64,000 nt of DNA. Origin: an uncultured Bacteroidales bacterium. Its GTDB lineage: Bacteria > Bacteroidota > Bacteroidia > Bacteroidales > Bacteroidaceae. A program made the position numbers and the translations under genes. Positions 61,995-64,000 of the stretch are shown in pieces. Where the stretch lies: the NCBI GenBank assembly GCA_902775375.1, contig CACYLU010000003.1, forward strand, positions 62,001 through 126,000. Reading direction: 5' to 3'. Numbering within the stretch: the first letter of the stretch is position 1; each line of letters begins with the position of its first letter. Below the pieces are notes generated by a model. The model made no database searches. It was given only the letters and a program-made list of their open reading frames with translations, and had not been told where the DNA came from.

Positions 61995-63560
61995 ATGGAG
62001 AAAAGAATAGGCGTAATTTTACTGCTGGTATCTTTTATCATTGGCATGAAAGCAGCTAAGAAGGTAGATATCTGTATATATGGTGGAACATCTTCTGGTG
62101 TGATGGCGGCTTATACAGCTTGCAAGGAAGGTAAAACTGTGTTGTTGATCGAGCCTACAGACCGAATAGGAGGGCTTACCACAGGAGGCTTGGGTGCTAC
62201 CGACATAGGTAACCCTTATATCATGAAAGGTTATACCTATGATTTTTACCGCCGCATTGGTCAGCATTATGGCACTAGCTCCATGAAGTTTGCTTTTGAA
62301 CCGAAGGTGGCTTTGGCTATCTATCAGCAGTATGTTGATGAGGCTGGAGTGCATATCATCTATAACCATCGTCTTTTGGAAGTAAAGAAAGAAGGTAATG
62401 TCATTAAAAGTATCGTAGTGGAGGACAGCAAACGTCCATCACCTCAAACCAATATCATCATTGAAGCCCGTGAGTTTATTGATTGCTCTTACGAAGGTGA
62501 CTTGATGGCTCGTGCTGGCATAAGCTACACCATAGGTCGAGAAGGTAACAGCGTATATGGCGAGTCTTGGAATGGTGCGTTCTGGTCACTCCATCACCAG
62601 TTGCCCGATTATGTTGATCCATACGTTGTTAAGGGTGATCCTAAAAGTGGATTGCTTTATGGCATCCTTTCCGGAGAACCTCCTTTGCCAGGAGAGGGTG
62701 ACAAACATATACAAGCATACAATTTCCGAATTACTTTAACTGACGAACCCTCCAATATGATTCCCATAGAGGAACCTGCCAACTATGACCCCAAGAGATA
62801 CGAGCTACTCATCCGTATGAAAGAGCGGGCTCCTTTCTCTGATCAGGGACTGTCTGATATATTTATCTGGAGTGAGATGCCAGGACACAAGACTGATATC
62901 AACAACCGTGGGGGCTTCTCTACCGATATGATTGGCGAAAACTGGGATTATCCAGAAGCCAGTTATGAGCGGAGAGCAGAAATTGTACAAGCGCACCTTG
63001 ACTATACCAAGGGTTTGTTGTATTTTATTGGCCATGATGAGCGCATACCAGCTTTTGTGCGTAATGAGATGTTGCGTTGGGGATATCCAAAGGATGAATT
63101 TCTTACTTCAGATCATTTCACCCCTCAGCTCTATATACGTGAAAGCCGACGTATGTTGGGCCGTTATGTGATGACGCAGGCCGATTGTGAGAGTAAGACC
63201 CAGGTAGATGATTATGTGGGTTGGGCAGCATATACTATGGATTCTCACAATTGTGGGCGTTATGTCATTAATGGTATGGTAAAGAATGAAGGAAATGTAG
63301 AGATTGGTATCAAGGAGCCTTATCGTGTTTCCTATCGATCACTCACTCCCAAAGAAGAAGAATGTAGTAACTTGCTGGTACCTGTTTGTCTGTCAGCTTC
63401 ACACATAGCATATGGTAGTATCCGTATGGAGCCTGTGTTTATGGTACTCGGACAAAGTGCTGCTTTGGCAGCTTGTCAAGCCATAGACCAATGTGGTGGC
63501 ATCGTACAGAGTGTTGATGCCACCAAGGTCTATAGTAGAATGGAGAATTCTGTGAAATAA
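61995..63560 (+). CDS. Secreted FAD-dependent oxidoreductase
   Basis: Protein of 521 aa with a signal peptide (~20 residues), then a Rossmann FAD loop VDICIYGGTSSGVMAAYTA (~25-42), the Glu that binds ribose in LLIEPTDRIGGLTTGGLG, and the FAD-family end segment VPVCLSASHIAYGSIRMEPV followed by GQSAALAACQA. This is the FAD_oxidored group that is common in Bacteroidota carbohydrate regions and sometimes labelled xanthan-lyase-like; the substrate is not known, but export suggests periplasmic glycan or sugar oxidation. Confidence 0.87.
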   Translation: MEKRIGVILLLVSFIIGMKAAKKVDICIYGGTSSGVMAAYTACKEGKTVLLIEPTDRIGGLTTGGLGATDIGNPYIMKGYTYDFYRRIGQHYGTSSMKFAFEPKVALAIYQQYVDEAGVHIIYNHRLLEVKKEGNVIKSIVVEDSKRPSPQTNIIIEAREFIDCSYEGDLMARAGISYTIGREGNSVYGESWNGAFWSLHHQLPDYVDPYVVKGDPKSGLLYGILSGEPPLPGEGDKHIQAYNFRITLTDEPSNMIPIEEPANYDPKRYELLIRMKERAPFSDQGLSDIFIWSEMPGHKTDINNRGGFSTDMIGENWDYPEASYERRAEIVQAHLDYTKGLLYFIGHDERIPAFVRNEMLRWGYPKDEFLTSDHFTPQLYIRESRRMLGRYVMTQADCESKTQVDDYVGWAAYTMDSHNCGRYVINGMVKNEGNVEIGIKEPYRVSYRSLTPKEEECSNLLVPVCLSASHIAYGSIRMEPVFMVLGQSAALAACQAIDQCGGIVQSVDATKVYSRMENSVK

Positions 63561-63561
63561 A

Positions 63562-64000
63562 TTATTTCTTGAACTGTCCGTAATATTTTAGGAACTGTGT
63601 GCGTTCGAAGGTATTAATGCCTTCGTTGCGATCATGCATGTTCAGCATACCCTTAAACATACTGATGCTGTCCATTGTGTGGGTGTCCATCCATTCCGTT
63701 AATCCATTGGTCATCTCTCTGATAATGCCATTGCCTTTCAGATAGATAGCACTACAAACCTCTACTGCAGAAGCTCCGGCCAAAATGCTCTTTACCACTC
63801 CAGCAGCGTTGTGCACACCACCAGAAATAGCAAAGCTATAGTTGCTGATCACTGCAGAAGCAATGCCAGTCCAACGCAAAGATTTGCTTAAGTCTGCCTC
63901 GCTGGTAAACGCTTTGCCTGCACATTGTTCTACTTTATCGATATTGATGTCGGTAGGATAGAAACGGTTAAACAATACCACACCGTCAGCACCATTGGCA
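63562..64000 (-). CDS. Dihydroorotate dehydrogenase-like protein, cut by window end
   Basis: C-terminal ~146 residues of a TIM-barrel flavoprotein; the frame stays open to the last base, so the gene begins outside the window. It shows NGADGVVLFNRFYPTDINID, WTGIASAVISNYSFAISGGVHNAAGVVKSILAGASAVEV (FMN-phosphate Gly-Gly loop) and a short helical tail (GMLNMHDRNEGINTFERTQFL). This layout fits the dihydroorotate dehydrogenase-like proteins usually annotated beside true PyrD. The function may differ from pyrimidine synthesis. Confidence 0.82.
   Translation of the reverse strand, partial: ANGADGVVLFNRFYPTDINIDKVEQCAGKAFTSEADLSKSLRWTGIASAVISNYSFAISGGVHNAAGVVKSILAGASAVEVCSAIYLKGNGIIREMTNGLTEWMDTHTMDSISMFKGMLNMHDRNEGINTFERTQFLKYYGQFKK

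Overview
The window looks like chromosomal DNA from a gut or rumen Bacteroidales, most likely a Prevotella/Segatella-type organism. The reasons are: a GldH lipoprotein gene next to ricT (PSP1) and holB; promoters of the Bacteroidota type (TTTG, about 20 bp, then TAnnTTTG) before many genes; a thiamine-riboswitch TonB receptor-PnuT-pyrophosphokinase operon; SusC/SusD-type sequence; TTG/ATG starts without strong Shine-Dalgarno sequences; and moderate to low GC. I could not run any search, so family names rest on motifs and recalled family features.

Layout. 1-5.7 kb: end of rodA, then a minus-strand block gldH-ricT-holB, metF and an MscS channel. 5.7-9.3 kb: a TPP riboswitch controls thiamine uptake and activation. 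9.5-10.3 kb: an unknown ORF with a damaged 5' end. 10.4-16.5 kb: the threonine operon thrA-(iPGM-like, proposed homoserine kinase)-thrC on the minus strand, and asparaginase facing away from it. 16.5-18.6 kb: repeat-rich intergenic DNA and an in-frame chimera of a SusC N-terminus with a SusD C-terminus. 18.4-22.3 kb: carB with a leader containing a short ORF and an intrinsic terminator, then two identical tRNA-Val genes. 22.3-28.3 kb: quinate/shikimate dehydrogenase plus a complete TRAP transporter, facing a CE1-like esterase and a membrane acyltransferase. 28.6-32.8 kb: flavin reductase, an OhrR-like peroxide-stress operon (gpx, marR, doxX, small Cys protein) with twin palindromic operators, and a type-B carboxylesterase. 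33.1-33.8 kb: tRNA-Lys and an intergenic region packed with hairpins, including an element of about 232 bp with 25-bp perfect terminal inverted repeats.

33.8-45.6 kb: a broken GH9 gene and a CE1 esterase, followed by an aryl-acid metabolic region: ACT protein, two phenylacetate-CoA ligases, an ADP-forming acyl-CoA synthetase, aminotransferase, indolepyruvate oxidoreductase IorB/IorA and an omega-amidase. Together these can interconvert aromatic amino acids, aryl-pyruvates, aryl-acetyl-CoAs and arylacetates, either for ATP gain or for salvage by reductive carboxylation. 45.8-64 kb: mostly housekeeping genes (AI-2E exporter-like protein, tdk, rsmI, a coiled-coil lipoprotein, EamA transporter, hflX, DUF4954, fumarase, dnaN, an exonuclease, recN, a protease-like TPR protein, folC, an FAD oxidoreductase and a dihydroorotate dehydrogenase-like gene cut by the window end).

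The strongest oddities are the SusC-SusD chimera and the GH9 remnant (both large deletions, or assembly joins), the structured 33.3-33.8 kb intergenic DNA, an intergenic palindrome family (CCTCGTGAGG-like) present at three separate sites, the carB leader, and the YdiB-TRAP operon as a possible quinate/shikimate uptake route.
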